A stretch of 37,838 nucleotides of DNA from Arthrobacter sp. (GTDB taxonomy: Bacteria > Actinomycetota > Actinomycetes > Actinomycetales > Micrococcaceae): contig JASLBS010000194.1 of assembly GCA_030146405.1 (NCBI GenBank), positions 1-37,838 on the forward strand, given 5' to 3'. The position numbers were made by a program, and so were the translations under genes. How positions within the stretch are numbered: position 1 is the stretch's first letter; every line of letters starts with the position of its first letter. Of this stretch, positions 16,629-24,519 are shown in pieces. The notes below the pieces were generated by a model. That model was not told where the DNA came from and made no database searches. It worked only from the letters and a program-made list of their open reading frames with translations.

Positions 16629-17465
16629 CTACCCGTCGTGGCCGGGCTCCGGGTCCGTCGTCGCGCGCTCCCTGTGGTCCTGGAGAAGTTCCTTGGTGCG
16701 CACCAATCGCAGCAGGGTGACCAGCACGAGCCCGCCGAGCATGTTGAACAGCAGCGTGTACCCGAACCAGCCGAGCCACTGGCCGTAGCTGACGTCCGAA
16801 CCGGAATGGATCGCCGCGAAGATCAGGAGCGAGTCCAGGATCGAGTGGAAGAGTTGCAGGCCGGCCAGCAGGAACCCGCCGATCATCGTGGCGACGATCC
16901 GGGCGACGTCGTTGGAAGTGCCCTGCTGCATGCGGCTCATGAGCGTGATGGTGCTGCCCCCGAGCACCGCCAGGGCAACCGTCTGGAGCGAGAAGGGCGC
17001 CTCCACGAAGTGGCGTGCGCTCTCGTCCACCGTCCCGGTCCACTGGGGGAAGGCCTGCATCACGATCCAGACGAAGACCCAGCCGCCGGCGAGGTTCGCC
17101 ACCAACGTACCGCCCCAGAGCTTCAGCAGCTGGCCCACGCTGCCCTCCCTGGCGACGACGGCGGCCACCGGCATGAGGAAGTTCTCCGTGAACAGCTCAC
17201 TGTGGGCGAGCAGCAGCGCCACGAGTCCGATGCTGAAGGCGATCCCCGCGAGCAGGTGGTTGCCCGTCTCGTGCATCACCGCCAAATACGCCATGATGCC
17301 GAGGCCGATCTCGAAGCCACCGAACACACCCGTGACCAGGATGTTCCGGAACGTCCGTTGGAGGCGCTCGGCTCCCTCCGTGACGGTCTTGTCGAAGGAC
17401 TCCTTCAGCTCGTCCTCGACCGGTGCATCGGTCTCGCCCAACTCTCGCCTGCGCTGCTCACTCAC
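16629..17465 (-). CDS. Formate/nitrite transporter (FNT) family channel, 278 aa
   Basis: Pentameric FNT-fold membrane channel. After a charged 40-residue N-tail there are six helices. GGFEIGLGIMAYL opens the first and HSELFTENFLMPVAAVV is the first broken helix (FNT signature ELFTEN). The second half shows GGSTITLMSRMQQGTSND and GLQLFHSILDSLLIF. The central histidine of the FNT gate appears kept (FHSIL), but the following Asn of classical FocA/NirC (HVVAN) is Asp. Together with the long N-tail this points to a divergent, YfdC-like branch of unknown substrate rather than a standard formate or nitrite channel. GTG start at 17465 with AAGGAG at good spacing. PPK2 lies upstream with a 57-bp gap and may be co-transcribed. 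Confidence 0.88.
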   Translation of the reverse strand: MSEQRRRELGETDAPVEDELKESFDKTVTEGAERLQRTFRNILVTGVFGGFEIGLGIMAYLAVMHETGNHLLAGIAFSIGLVALLLAHSELFTENFLMPVAAVVAREGSVGQLLKLWGGTLVANLAGGWVFVWIVMQAFPQWTGTVDESARHFVEAPFSLQTVALAVLGGSTITLMSRMQQGTSNDVARIVATMIGGFLLAGLQLFHSILDSLLIFAAIHSGSDVSYGQWLGWFGYTLLFNMLGGLVLVTLLRLVRTKELLQDHRERATTDPEPGHDG

Positions 17466-17522
17466 GGTCGCTCTCCTTCGGCCGGCACCGTCGGCGAGGT
17501 CAGCCGGTTCGGATGCTGCGGG

Positions 17523-18386
17523 TCAGGACGCCGCCAACCGCTTCTTCTCGACGTCGACGTCGAAGGCGGCGGGCGGCCATCCCAGGTCCAGATCCTCGAG
17601 CGTAGCCGTGAGGAGGCGCTGGATGGCAAGACGTGCGTACCACTTGCGATCGGCCGGAACCACGTACCATGGCGCGTCCGGTGTGCTCGTGCGGTCGATC
17701 GCCACCTGGTAGGCCTCCTGGTACTGGTCCCAATAGGAGCGGTCGTCGACGTCCACGGGACTGTACTTCCAGTACTTGTCCGGTCGCCGGAGCCGTTTCG
17801 CGAGCCGGCTCTCCTGCTCGTCCCTGCTGATGTGCAGCATCACCTTCAGCACGCGTGTGCCCGAGGAGGCGATCTTGTCCTCGAACGTGGTGATGGCACC
17901 GTAGCGCTTCTCCACCTCCTGGAGCGGCGAGAGCTCCCGGACCCGGTGGATCAGCACGTCCTCGTAGTGGGAGCGGTCGAAGACGCCGATCATTCCCGGG
18001 CGTGGCAGCTCCCGTCGGACCCGCCAGAGGAAGCTGTGCTTGAGCTCCTCCGGCGTCGGGGACTTGAACGCACGGTGCTGCACGCCCTGCGGGTCCACGA
18101 GGCCGACGACGTGGCGGACCACCCCGCCCTTCCCCGAGGTGTCCATCCCCTGCAGGACGAGGAGCACTGCGGCGTCGTTCCCGTACACGCTCTCCGCGAA
18201 GAGCTTCTCCTGCAGGGTGGAGAGCCTGTCCGCCCCTTCGGCGAGGGCAGCACGCCCCTCCTTCTTGCCGCCGTCGAAACCCGGCGTGGACCGTGGGTCG
18301 ATCGCCGACAGGTTCGTGTCGCCTCCGGCCAGCAGCAGCTCGCGCAGATCGGGGTTCTTGTCGTCCTTCTTGCTCTTCTTGGCCAT
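17523..18386 (-). CDS. ppk2: Polyphosphate kinase 2 family protein, 287 aa
   Basis: Soluble P-loop kinase that transfers phosphate between polyphosphate and nucleotides (AMP/ADP to ADP/ATP, or GDP to GTP). Walker A is GMDTSGKGG (80-88, Lys86). Walker B is FDRSHYED (136-143; Asp137 and Glu142). The lid module is SRLAKRLRRPDKYWKYSP (193-210) and the end WPPAAFDVDVEKKRL is typical of the short single-domain PPK2 proteins. GAAAGG precedes ATG 18386. The gene sits in a minus-strand run with the aminotransferase upstream (32-bp gap) and the FNT gene downstream. Class and nucleotide preference cannot be settled by eye. Confidence 0.93.
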   Translation of the reverse strand: MAKKSKKDDKNPDLRELLLAGGDTNLSAIDPRSTPGFDGGKKEGRAALAEGADRLSTLQEKLFAESVYGNDAAVLLVLQGMDTSGKGGVVRHVVGLVDPQGVQHRAFKSPTPEELKHSFLWRVRRELPRPGMIGVFDRSHYEDVLIHRVRELSPLQEVEKRYGAITTFEDKIASSGTRVLKVMLHISRDEQESRLAKRLRRPDKYWKYSPVDVDDRSYWDQYQEAYQVAIDRTSTPDAPWYVVPADRKWYARLAIQRLLTATLEDLDLGWPPAAFDVDVEKKRLAAS

Positions 18387-18418
18387 GGTGCCTTTCTCGG
18401 CGGTCTCGGCGGTCCCGG

Positions 18419-19636
18419 TCAGGGCTGGTAGGTGGACAGGAAGTCGGCGAGCCGTTCCATGGCGTCCTCGATGACCTCGACGCTCGGCAGCGTGACCATC
18501 CGGAAGTGATCGGTGCTCACCCAGTTGAAGGCACTGCCGTGGGAGACGAGGATCTTCTGCTGCTTGAGGAGGTCGAGGGCGAACTTCTCGTCGTCCTTGA
18601 TGGGGTAGACCTCGGGGTCGAGTCGGGGAAACAGGTAGAGGGCGCCCTGAGCCACTTCGCAGCTCACGCCGTCGATCGCATTGAGCATCTCCGCAGCCTT
18701 GTCCCGCTGCTGCTTGAGGCGGCCTCCGGGCAGGATCAGGTCATTGATGCTCTGGTATCCGCCGAGCGCCGTCTGGATGGCGTGCTGTGCCGGCACATTG
18801 GCGCAGAGCCGCATGTTGGCCAGCAGGTTGATGCCCTCGATGTAGTCGGATGCGTCGCGCTTCGGGCCCGAGATCGCCATCCAGCCGCTCCGGAACCCAG
18901 CGATCCGGTAGGCCTTGGAGAGACCGCTGAAGGTGAGGCACAGGACGTCGTCACCGGCGATCGACGCGGCGTTGATGTGGACGGCGTCGTCGTACAGGAT
19001 CTTCTCGTAGATCTCGTCGGCGAAGAGGATCAGCCCGTTGTCCCGCGCCAGGCGGACGATCCCGTCGAGGATGGGTCGAGGATAGACGGCGCCCGTCGGG
19101 TTGTTGGGGTTGATGAGCACGATCCCCTTGGTGTTCGGGGTGATCTTCGCTGCCATGTCCTCGAGATCCGGCCACCAGTGATCGTTCTCGTCGCAGAGGT
19201 AGTGCACGGGCGTGCCGCCCGCGAGTGCCACGGAGGCGGTCCACAGGGGGTAGTCGGGCGTGGGGATCAGTATCTCGTCACCCGTGTTGAGCAGCGCCTG
19301 CATGGAGAGCGTGATGAGTTCGCTGACACCGTTGCCGAGGTAGACGTCATCGACGTCAATCGAGTGGATACCGCGGCTCTGGTAGTACTGCACGACGGCG
19401 GTACGCGCCGAGAAGATCCCGCGGGAGTCGCTGTAGCCCTGTGCCTTCGGCAGGTTGCGGATCATGTCCACCAGGATGGCGTCCGGGGCCTCGAAACCGA
19501 ACGGCGCCGGGTTGCCGATGTTGAGCTTGAGGATCCGGTGTCCCTGGGCCTCCATGGTCATGGCGTGTTCCAGCAGCGGCCCCCTGATGTCGTAGAGGAC
19601 GTTCTGGAGCTTTTCCGACTGCTTGTACGTGGCCAT
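18419..19636 (-). CDS. alaA: Pyridoxal-phosphate aminotransferase, alanine transaminase AlaA type, 405 aa
   Basis: Fold-type I class I/II aminotransferase, most like AlaA (glutamate-pyruvate transaminase), making alanine from pyruvate. It starts with the AlaA-type segment SEKLQNVLYDIRGPLLEHA. It shows LNIGNPAPFGFEAP (38-51), the NPNNPTGAVYP cofactor motif (176-186), LFADEIYEKILYD, and the Schiff-base lysine Lys241 in TFSGLSKAYRIAGFRSGW. RMVTLPS near the end matches the substrate-carboxylate arginine region. No ribosome site is clear before ATG 19636. The terminator of the osmoprotectant operon lies immediately upstream, so this gene starts its own unit, probably with ppk2 and the FNT gene. 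Confidence 0.93.
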   Translation of the reverse strand: MATYKQSEKLQNVLYDIRGPLLEHAMTMEAQGHRILKLNIGNPAPFGFEAPDAILVDMIRNLPKAQGYSDSRGIFSARTAVVQYYQSRGIHSIDVDDVYLGNGVSELITLSMQALLNTGDEILIPTPDYPLWTASVALAGGTPVHYLCDENDHWWPDLEDMAAKITPNTKGIVLINPNNPTGAVYPRPILDGIVRLARDNGLILFADEIYEKILYDDAVHINAASIAGDDVLCLTFSGLSKAYRIAGFRSGWMAISGPKRDASDYIEGINLLANMRLCANVPAQHAIQTALGGYQSINDLILPGGRLKQQRDKAAEMLNAIDGVSCEVAQGALYLFPRLDPEVYPIKDDEKFALDLLKQQKILVSHGSAFNWVSTDHFRMVTLPSVEVIEDAMERLADFLSTYQP

Positions 19637-19656
19637 TGGATCAGGATGTCACAGCA

Positions 19657-19698
19657 GGGGCCCGGCACGCGGCATAGCAATGCCGCGGACCGGGCCCC
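19657..19698 (-). terminator. Long hairpin terminator of the osmoprotectant operon
   Basis: GGGGCCCGG (19657-19665) pairs with CCGGGCCCC (19690-19698), and GCGGCAT (19669-19675) with ATGCCGC (19680-19686). Three-base internal loops separate the two stems and a 4-nt loop closes the inner one. It lies 28 bp past the binding-protein stop, on the operon's downstream side. Confidence 0.8.
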
Positions 19699-19726
19699 CT
19701 GGGTGTACCGGACGAGCCGGTGGGGG

Positions 19727-20695
19727 TCAGCCCGCCAGGTCCTTGTCCGCCAGCCAATCGGCGGCAGCGTCCGCCGGATTCCGCTTCTCCTCACCACTGA
19801 CCTCGCGGTTCAGCGCGAGGAGGTCCTCCGTGGTCAGTTCGGCCGACACCCGGTTCAGGACGTCCCGTGCATCCTCGCCGACCGTGTCGAGGTTGATGAG
19901 CGGCAGCACCTGCTGGGCGATGAAATTGTTCTCAGGGTCCTCGAGTACCACGAGGTCGTTGTCCGCGATCGACGGTGTCGTGGTGTAGATGTCCGCGGCC
20001 TGCACGCGATCGTTCAGCAGGGCCTGCAGCGTGATGTCGCCGCCGCCGTCGTTGATGGCCTCGAAACCGCCGGGAACGCAGTTGTACTTGCTCTCGAGGC
20101 CGGGCAGACCGTAGGCACGCTCCTGGAAGGTGCTCGGGGCACCCACCGTGATCTCGTCGCAGACCTCCGCGAGGTCTGCGAGCGAGGTCAGGTCGTAGCG
20201 CTCGGCGGTGGCGGCGGTCACCACGAGTGCGTCCTTGCTCTCCGCCGTCGCCGGTTCGAGTACGCCCAAGTTGACGTCCGCGGAGCGCTCGGTGAGGACG
20301 TCGGGGAGTGCCTCGAAGATGTCCTCGGCGGACTCGGCGGTGGCGGCCGAGTCCAAGAACAGCAGCAGGTTACCGCTGTAGTCGGGGATGACGTCGATCG
20401 AGCCGTCCTCCACCGCCTGGAAGTAGATCTCACGCGATCCGATGTTCAGGCGCGTGGTGGCGTCGACGCCGGCGGCGCTGAGCGCTCCGGCGTAGATCTC
20501 GGCGATGATCTGGCTCTCGGGGAAATCAGCTGAACCGATGACGACGGAACCGCTGGCCTCAGCGGCGTCGTCGTCCGATCCCCCCACAGGGTCGCTGTTG
20601 GCACCGCAGGCAGTCAACGCCAGCGCGGCCGTCAGGCCGCCAGCCAGTCCCATCAAAGCGCGCCGACGGGCGCGTAGTGCTGACAGGTTCTTCAT
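19727..20695 (-). CDS. Osmoprotectant ABC transporter substrate-binding lipoprotein (OpuAC/ProX-type), 322 aa
   Basis: Lipoprotein that binds glycine betaine, choline or related quaternary amines for the ABC transporter encoded just upstream. The signal peptide has a strong Arg-rich start (LRARRRALMGLAGGL) and lipobox LTAC with Cys30. The mature part begins with an acidic linker, then SVVIGSADFPESQIIAEIYA and VIPDYSGNLLLFLD, both characteristic of the OsmX/OpuCC group. YTTTPSIADNDLVVLEDPEN and INLDTVGEDARDVLN are in the second lobe. Start at 20695 with AAGGAGG seven bases ahead; its ATG overlaps the permease stop (ATGA), so the two are translationally coupled. Last gene of the operon. Confidence 0.94.
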   Translation of the reverse strand: MKNLSALRARRRALMGLAGGLTAALALTACGANSDPVGGSDDDAAEASGSVVIGSADFPESQIIAEIYAGALSAAGVDATTRLNIGSREIYFQAVEDGSIDVIPDYSGNLLLFLDSAATAESAEDIFEALPDVLTERSADVNLGVLEPATAESKDALVVTAATAERYDLTSLADLAEVCDEITVGAPSTFQERAYGLPGLESKYNCVPGGFEAINDGGGDITLQALLNDRVQAADIYTTTPSIADNDLVVLEDPENNFIAQQVLPLINLDTVGEDARDVLNRVSAELTTEDLLALNREVSGEEKRNPADAAADWLADKDLAG

Positions 20696-21438
20696 GTTGT
20701 TCCTCCTTGTGCACTGGCAACGGCTTTCTGCCGACCAGATTCTTGGACCCTCCCACGGCGGGACGTACCCAGTCCCGGTGAGACGGTGATTCTCTGCAGC
20801 AACCCCATCAGCAGATCGATGACGATCGCGAGGACCGTGATCACCACGGCGCCACCGAACAGGCGCCCGTAGTCGGCGAGCTGGGTACCCTCCACGAGGA
20901 ACACCCCGAGCCCGCCGAGGTTGATGAAGGCGACGACGGCGGCGGTGGCGATGACCTGCAGGGCAGCGGCCCGCACTCCGCCGAGGATCACCGGCAGCCC
21001 GTTGGGCACCTCGACCCGGAACACGATCTGCATCTCGCTCATGCCCATGCTCCGCGCCGCGTCCACCACGGTGCGGTTCACGGACGAGACCCCCGCGTAG
21101 ACGCCACTGAGCAGCGGGGGGACCGCGAGCAGGACCAGCGCCCAGATGGGCGGCATGAGGCCGAGCCCGGCGATCAGGACGAACAGGAACACCATGCCGA
21201 GCGTGGGCAGCGCCCGGAGGATGCCGATCCCGGAGACGATCACCACGCGCCCGCGCCCCGTGTGGCCCACGTACAGCCCGATGGGCACCGCGATCAGCAG
21301 GGCGATCAGCATGGTCAGTCCGGTGTAGCCGAGGTGTTCGACCACGCGCGTGGGGATGCCGCGTGCACCCTCCCAGTTCTGCGGGGCCGTCAGCCACTCG
21401 AACATCTGCACGAAGAGGTTGTTGCTGGAGTAGTCCAT
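20692..21438 (-). CDS. Osmoprotectant ABC transporter permease, 248 aa
   Basis: Inner-membrane permease of the OpuCB/ProW-like type with about six helices. A short N-tail (FVQMFEWLTAPQNWEG) precedes HLGYTGLTMLIALLIAVPIG and ILRALPTLGMVFLFVLIAG. The cytoplasmic EAA-like loop, which contacts the ATPase, is DAARSMGMSEMQIVFRVEVP. After FINLGGLGVFLVEGTQLADY a Ser/Arg-rich cytoplasmic tail ends the protein. Its ATG overlaps the stop of the preceding permease by one base (TGATG), and its own stop overlaps the binding-protein start. Confidence 0.93.
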   Translation of the reverse strand: MDYSSNNLFVQMFEWLTAPQNWEGARGIPTRVVEHLGYTGLTMLIALLIAVPIGLYVGHTGRGRVVIVSGIGILRALPTLGMVFLFVLIAGLGLMPPIWALVLLAVPPLLSGVYAGVSSVNRTVVDAARSMGMSEMQIVFRVEVPNGLPVILGGVRAAALQVIATAAVVAFINLGGLGVFLVEGTQLADYGRLFGGAVVITVLAIVIDLLMGLLQRITVSPGLGTSRRGRVQESGRQKAVASAQGGTT

Positions 21439-22133
21439 CAGCTGCCCGCCACCTTCGCCTCGAGCGCCACGGAGTCCTCCGCCGGCGTCCCGCCCGCCGG
21501 GGCGTTACGGGTCCAGGGCGTCAGGAGCCGCTCGGCGAGGACCAGGAGCAGGTCCATGACGAGGGCCAGGAGCAGGATGACGGTGATCCCGACGGCGATC
21601 TCGGTGGGGAACGAGCGGAAGAGCCCGTCCGTGAACAGGGTTCCCAGACTCGGCACCCCGATGAGGGCCCCGACGCTGACGAGCGAGATGTTGGTGACCG
21701 AGACCACGCGGAGCCCTGCGATCAGCACGGGCACCGAGAGCGGCAGATCCACGGTGAGGAAGCGCCGGAGGGGCCGGAACCCCATGGCCACCGCGGCCTG
21801 GCGCACGCCGTCGTCGATCGAGTTGAGCGCGTCCAGCGTGGACCTCACCAGCAGGGAGAAGGCGTAGATGGTCAGGGCCACGATCACGTTGATCGGATCG
21901 ATCACCCGCGTGCCGAGGACCACGGGGAGGAACACGAACATCGCCAGCGACGGGATGGTGTACAGGATGGACGACCCGGTGAGCAGGATCGATCCCAGCA
22001 CGCGGTTCATCCGCGCCAGCTGGGCCAGCGGCACGGCGATGACCACGCCGAGGACCAGCGGGACGATCGCCTGGAACAGGTGCAGGCGCGTGTGCAGCCA
22101 GATGAAGTCGAGGTTGGCGAGGAACCAGTCCAT
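21438..22133 (-). CDS. Osmoprotectant ABC transporter permease, 231 aa
   Basis: Second permease of the same transporter, forming the heterodimeric pore with the downstream one. It starts MDWFLANLDFIWLHTRLHLF at ATG 22133, the usual OpuCD-like beginning; the longer frame upstream is within the ATPase gene and is rejected. Core segments are SSILYTIPSLAMFVFLPVVL and the EAA-like loop RQAAVAMGFRPLRRFLTVDL, followed by ISLVSVGALIGVPSLGTLFT. It begins 2 bp after the stop codon of the ATPase gene, so coupling is expected. Confidence 0.93.
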   Translation of the reverse strand: MDWFLANLDFIWLHTRLHLFQAIVPLVLGVVIAVPLAQLARMNRVLGSILLTGSSILYTIPSLAMFVFLPVVLGTRVIDPINVIVALTIYAFSLLVRSTLDALNSIDDGVRQAAVAMGFRPLRRFLTVDLPLSVPVLIAGLRVVSVTNISLVSVGALIGVPSLGTLFTDGLFRSFPTEIAVGITVILLLALVMDLLLVLAERLLTPWTRNAPAGGTPAEDSVALEAKVAGS

Positions 22134-22135
22134 GG

Positions 22136-23287
22136 TCAGATCGCCGTATCGTGATCGGCGCGCCCGCGGTCGAGCCTCGCTACCTCGATGAGTTCGAAGA
22201 TCTCGCCCGCCCGCACCACGCCGAGCACGCGTCCGTCGTCGTCCACCGTCACACCCAGGCCCGACGGCGAGGACAGTGCGGCGTCGAGGGCGCGGCGCAG
22301 CGTGTCCCCCCGCGTGTAGAGCGAACCACCGGGAACGGCCTCCGCCTTCCGTGTGATGCTGCTGCGGCGAGCTCTCGGGACCCACCCGTGCGGCCTGCCC
22401 TCCCCGTCCACGAGCAGTGTCCAGGGCGAGAGCACGGAGACGGTCTGGTCCTCGAGCCGGTCCAGCTCGATGGTCTCGATCGGGTGCAGCGGAATGCCCC
22501 TGCCCTCCTGGAAGGAGAGGTGGCGGAACCCGCGGTCCCGGCCGACGAACCCCGCCACGAAATCGTCCACCGGTGCACGGAGGAGCTCCTCGGGTGCGGC
22601 GAACTGGGCCAGTCGGCCGCCGACGGCGAAAACGGCCACCTTGTCCCCGAGCACCGTCGCCTCGTCGATGTCGTGCGTGACGAAGACGATCGTCTTGGCG
22701 AGGTCCCGCTGCAGGCGCAGTAGTTCCTCCTGGAGTTCGGCGCGAACCACGGGGTCCACGGCGCTGAACGGCTCATCCATGAGCAGCACCGGCGGATCCG
22801 CCGCGAGCGCCCGCGCCACTCCGACGCGCTGTTGCTGGCCGCCGGAGAGCTGGGAGGGGTAGCGGCGCCCGAGTTCGGGAGCGAGCCCGACGACGTCGAG
22901 GAGCTCCCGGGCACGCTTTCGGGCCTCGGTCTTCGCGACCCCGTTGAGCCTCGGCACCGTGGCGATGTTGTCCAGTACGGAGCGGTGTGGGAGGAGGCCG
23001 GAGGACTGCATGACGTAGCCCATGGAGCGGCGCAGCTCCGCAGCCTTCTGCTCTGCGACGTCCCGGCCGTCGAGAAGGACCTGACCGGTGGTGGGTTCCA
23101 CCATGCGGTTGATCATCCGTAGGGACGTGGTCTTGCCGCAGCCCGAGGGCCCCACGAAGACCGTGATCTTCCCGCGCTCGATGTCGAGGTTGAGGTTCTC
23201 GACCGCAGGGCGCCCGCCGTCGTAGTTCTTCGTAACGTTGCGGAACTCGATCGCGGAGGGGCTGAGAGCCTGCTCGGGAGATGTCAT
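22136..23287 (-). CDS. Osmoprotectant ABC transporter ATP-binding protein with C-terminal CBS-like region, 383 aa
   Basis: ATPase of the ProV/OpuCA class that powers the two permeases. Walker A is GPSGCGKTT (46-54, Lys52), the Q-loop VMQSSGLLPHRSV, the signature LSGGQQQRVGVARAL (147-161), Walker B VLLMDEPFSAVD (168-178) and the H-loop THDIDEA. The domain after 240 carries a CBS-like unit (LYTRGDTLRRALDAAL, then VTVDDDGRVLGVV), which in OpuA-type systems senses ionic strength or cyclic dinucleotides. I prefer ATG 23287 because AAAGG stands about 10 nt ahead; ATG 23305 would add six residues and lacks a ribosome site. First gene of a four-gene operon. Confidence 0.94.
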   Translation of the reverse strand: MTSPEQALSPSAIEFRNVTKNYDGGRPAVENLNLDIERGKITVFVGPSGCGKTTSLRMINRMVEPTTGQVLLDGRDVAEQKAAELRRSMGYVMQSSGLLPHRSVLDNIATVPRLNGVAKTEARKRARELLDVVGLAPELGRRYPSQLSGGQQQRVGVARALAADPPVLLMDEPFSAVDPVVRAELQEELLRLQRDLAKTIVFVTHDIDEATVLGDKVAVFAVGGRLAQFAAPEELLRAPVDDFVAGFVGRDRGFRHLSFQEGRGIPLHPIETIELDRLEDQTVSVLSPWTLLVDGEGRPHGWVPRARRSSITRKAEAVPGGSLYTRGDTLRRALDAALSSPSGLGVTVDDDGRVLGVVRAGEIFELIEVARLDRGRADHDTAI

Positions 23288-23383
23288 GGCAGCTGTGCCT
23301 TTCATGGCAGGAGCTTCTCGGCCGGGCTACGCCCGCGGAGCCGCACGTTTCCACGCTGTGGCTCCGGCTTGCCGTCTGGATTC

Positions 23384-23406
23384 CTGCTGAGCGGCATGCT
23401 CAGCAG
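23384..23406 (-). terminator. Hairpin between sugar-kinase gene and osmoprotectant operon
   Basis: CTGCTGAGC-GGCAT-GCTCAGCAG is a perfect 9-bp stem with a 5-nt loop, 98 bp past the sugar-kinase stop and about 100 bp before the operon start. A second, weaker one (GGAGCC 23337-23342 with GGCTCC 23360-23365) follows. Either the kinase terminator or a structured operon leader. Confidence 0.5.
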
Positions 23407-23504
23407 TCAGTTCAAGCTGTCGGAGCTTCCGAGTGTAACCCTGAGTACGGGTCAGGCACGGCAGAAGGGTGGGCCCGGGTGCATGTCGCTGGGCGTGGGT
23501 GCTG

Positions 23505-24485
23505 TTACCGATCGACTTCCGAAAGCATGGTGGCGAGGAACGGGGCGCCCATCACGGGTTCCTGGTCCAGGAAGACGAGGTCCGTTGCACCGGCATCGCC
23601 GAGTCGCTGACGGAGGCGTTCCTGGAGGTCCCGCTGGTGCATCGCGAGTCCGCCGCCGAGCACCACGGGGCCGGGGATGCCGATCACCGCCACGACGTCC
23701 TGCACGAGTCCCGTGAGGTCGGCAGCTGCCCGGTCGATCAGGGCTGCGGCCTCCTCGTGTCCCGAGCGGGCAGCGTCGAAGACCGCACTGGACTGCGCCG
23801 CCCAGTAGGTGCGGCCGGCTCCCGAATGGAAGAGCGAGATCAGTTCGGTGGGCAGGTGCACCCCGTTGAGCGCCAGGACCTCCGTGTCGAGGAAATCGGG
23901 CTGCTTCCCGAGATCGTGGCGGTGGAGGGCTCTGCGTACCGCTTCCCGGGCCAACCAGTAGCCGCTGCCCTCGTCACCGAGCAGGTACCCCCAGCCGCCC
24001 GAGCGCGCTTGTCTCCCGTCGGCGTCGATCCCCCAGGCCACGGAGCCCGTGCCGGCGATCACGGCGATACCGGTCCTCGCTCCTCCGGCGGCGAGGATCA
24101 ACCGGGTGTCGTGGACGATCTCGATCCTCGCCTCCGGTGCGCGGGGTGCTATCAGGGCGCGGAGGCTCCCGGCGTCGTCGGCCGTGTCCACGCCGCCGGA
24201 ACCGGCGATCACGCGGGTCAGCGCCTGCACACCATCGCTGCCGACCAACCGGTCGAAGAGTTCCCCCAGATGCGCTCCCGCTTCATCGGGACTCACGTTC
24301 TGCACGTTGGCGCTTCCGGCACGTGCCTCGCCGACGAGCACGCCGTCGCGCCACAGCGCTCCGTGCGTCTTGGAACCACCGATGTCCAGGCCGACGACGA
24401 CGCGGTCGACCTCCGCTCCGGCGGCCCGCGGGGACGAGCCGTGGGAGGATCCGTCCGAGGGGTGCGGTACGCCGGTGGGAGTCAT
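23505..24485 (-). CDS. BadF/BadG-family sugar kinase, N-acetylglucosamine-kinase-like, 326 aa
   Basis: ASKHA-fold kinase of the BadF/BadG/BcrA/BcrD ATPase family, the branch that contains N-acetylglucosamine kinase. Phosphate-1 motif VVGLDIGGSKTHGALW (29-44) and phosphate-2 region IAVIAGTGSVAWG, followed by GGWGYLLGDEGSGYWLAREA, which is highly characteristic of NAG-kinase-type proteins. Adenosine motif is GPVVLGGGLAMH near the end. The first 25 residues are Ser/His/Gly-rich and unconserved. It likely phosphorylates cell-wall-derived amino sugars, but the sugar is inferred from family only. No ribosome site; TAGGCT six bases before ATG 24485 points to a leaderless mRNA. It could share a transcript with the MFS gene upstream (34-bp gap), or be separate. 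Confidence 0.87.
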   Translation of the reverse strand: MTPTGVPHPSDGSSHGSSPRAAGAEVDRVVVGLDIGGSKTHGALWRDGVLVGEARAGSANVQNVSPDEAGAHLGELFDRLVGSDGVQALTRVIAGSGGVDTADDAGSLRALIAPRAPEARIEIVHDTRLILAAGGARTGIAVIAGTGSVAWGIDADGRQARSGGWGYLLGDEGSGYWLAREAVRRALHRHDLGKQPDFLDTEVLALNGVHLPTELISLFHSGAGRTYWAAQSSAVFDAARSGHEEAAALIDRAAADLTGLVQDVVAVIGIPGPVVLGGGLAMHQRDLQERLRQRLGDAGATDLVFLDQEPVMGAPFLATMLSEVDR

Positions 24486-24491
24486 GCGACC

Positions 24492-24497
24492 AGCCTA
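24492..24497 (-). promoter_or_regulatory. Predicted leaderless -10 box, sugar kinase
   Basis: Minus-strand TAGGCT lies six bases before ATG 24485, inside the 34-bp gap after the MFS gene. The kinase may therefore have its own promoter. Confidence 0.5.
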
Positions 24498-24519
24498 CAA
24501 ACCGCAGGACGGACAGTGC

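Noticed and set aside
16584..20533. Two long plus-strand frames antisense to FNT, PPK2, the aminotransferase and the osmoprotectant binding protein
   Set aside because: The minus strand carries clear conserved motifs across the whole stretch; the plus-strand products are composition artefacts.
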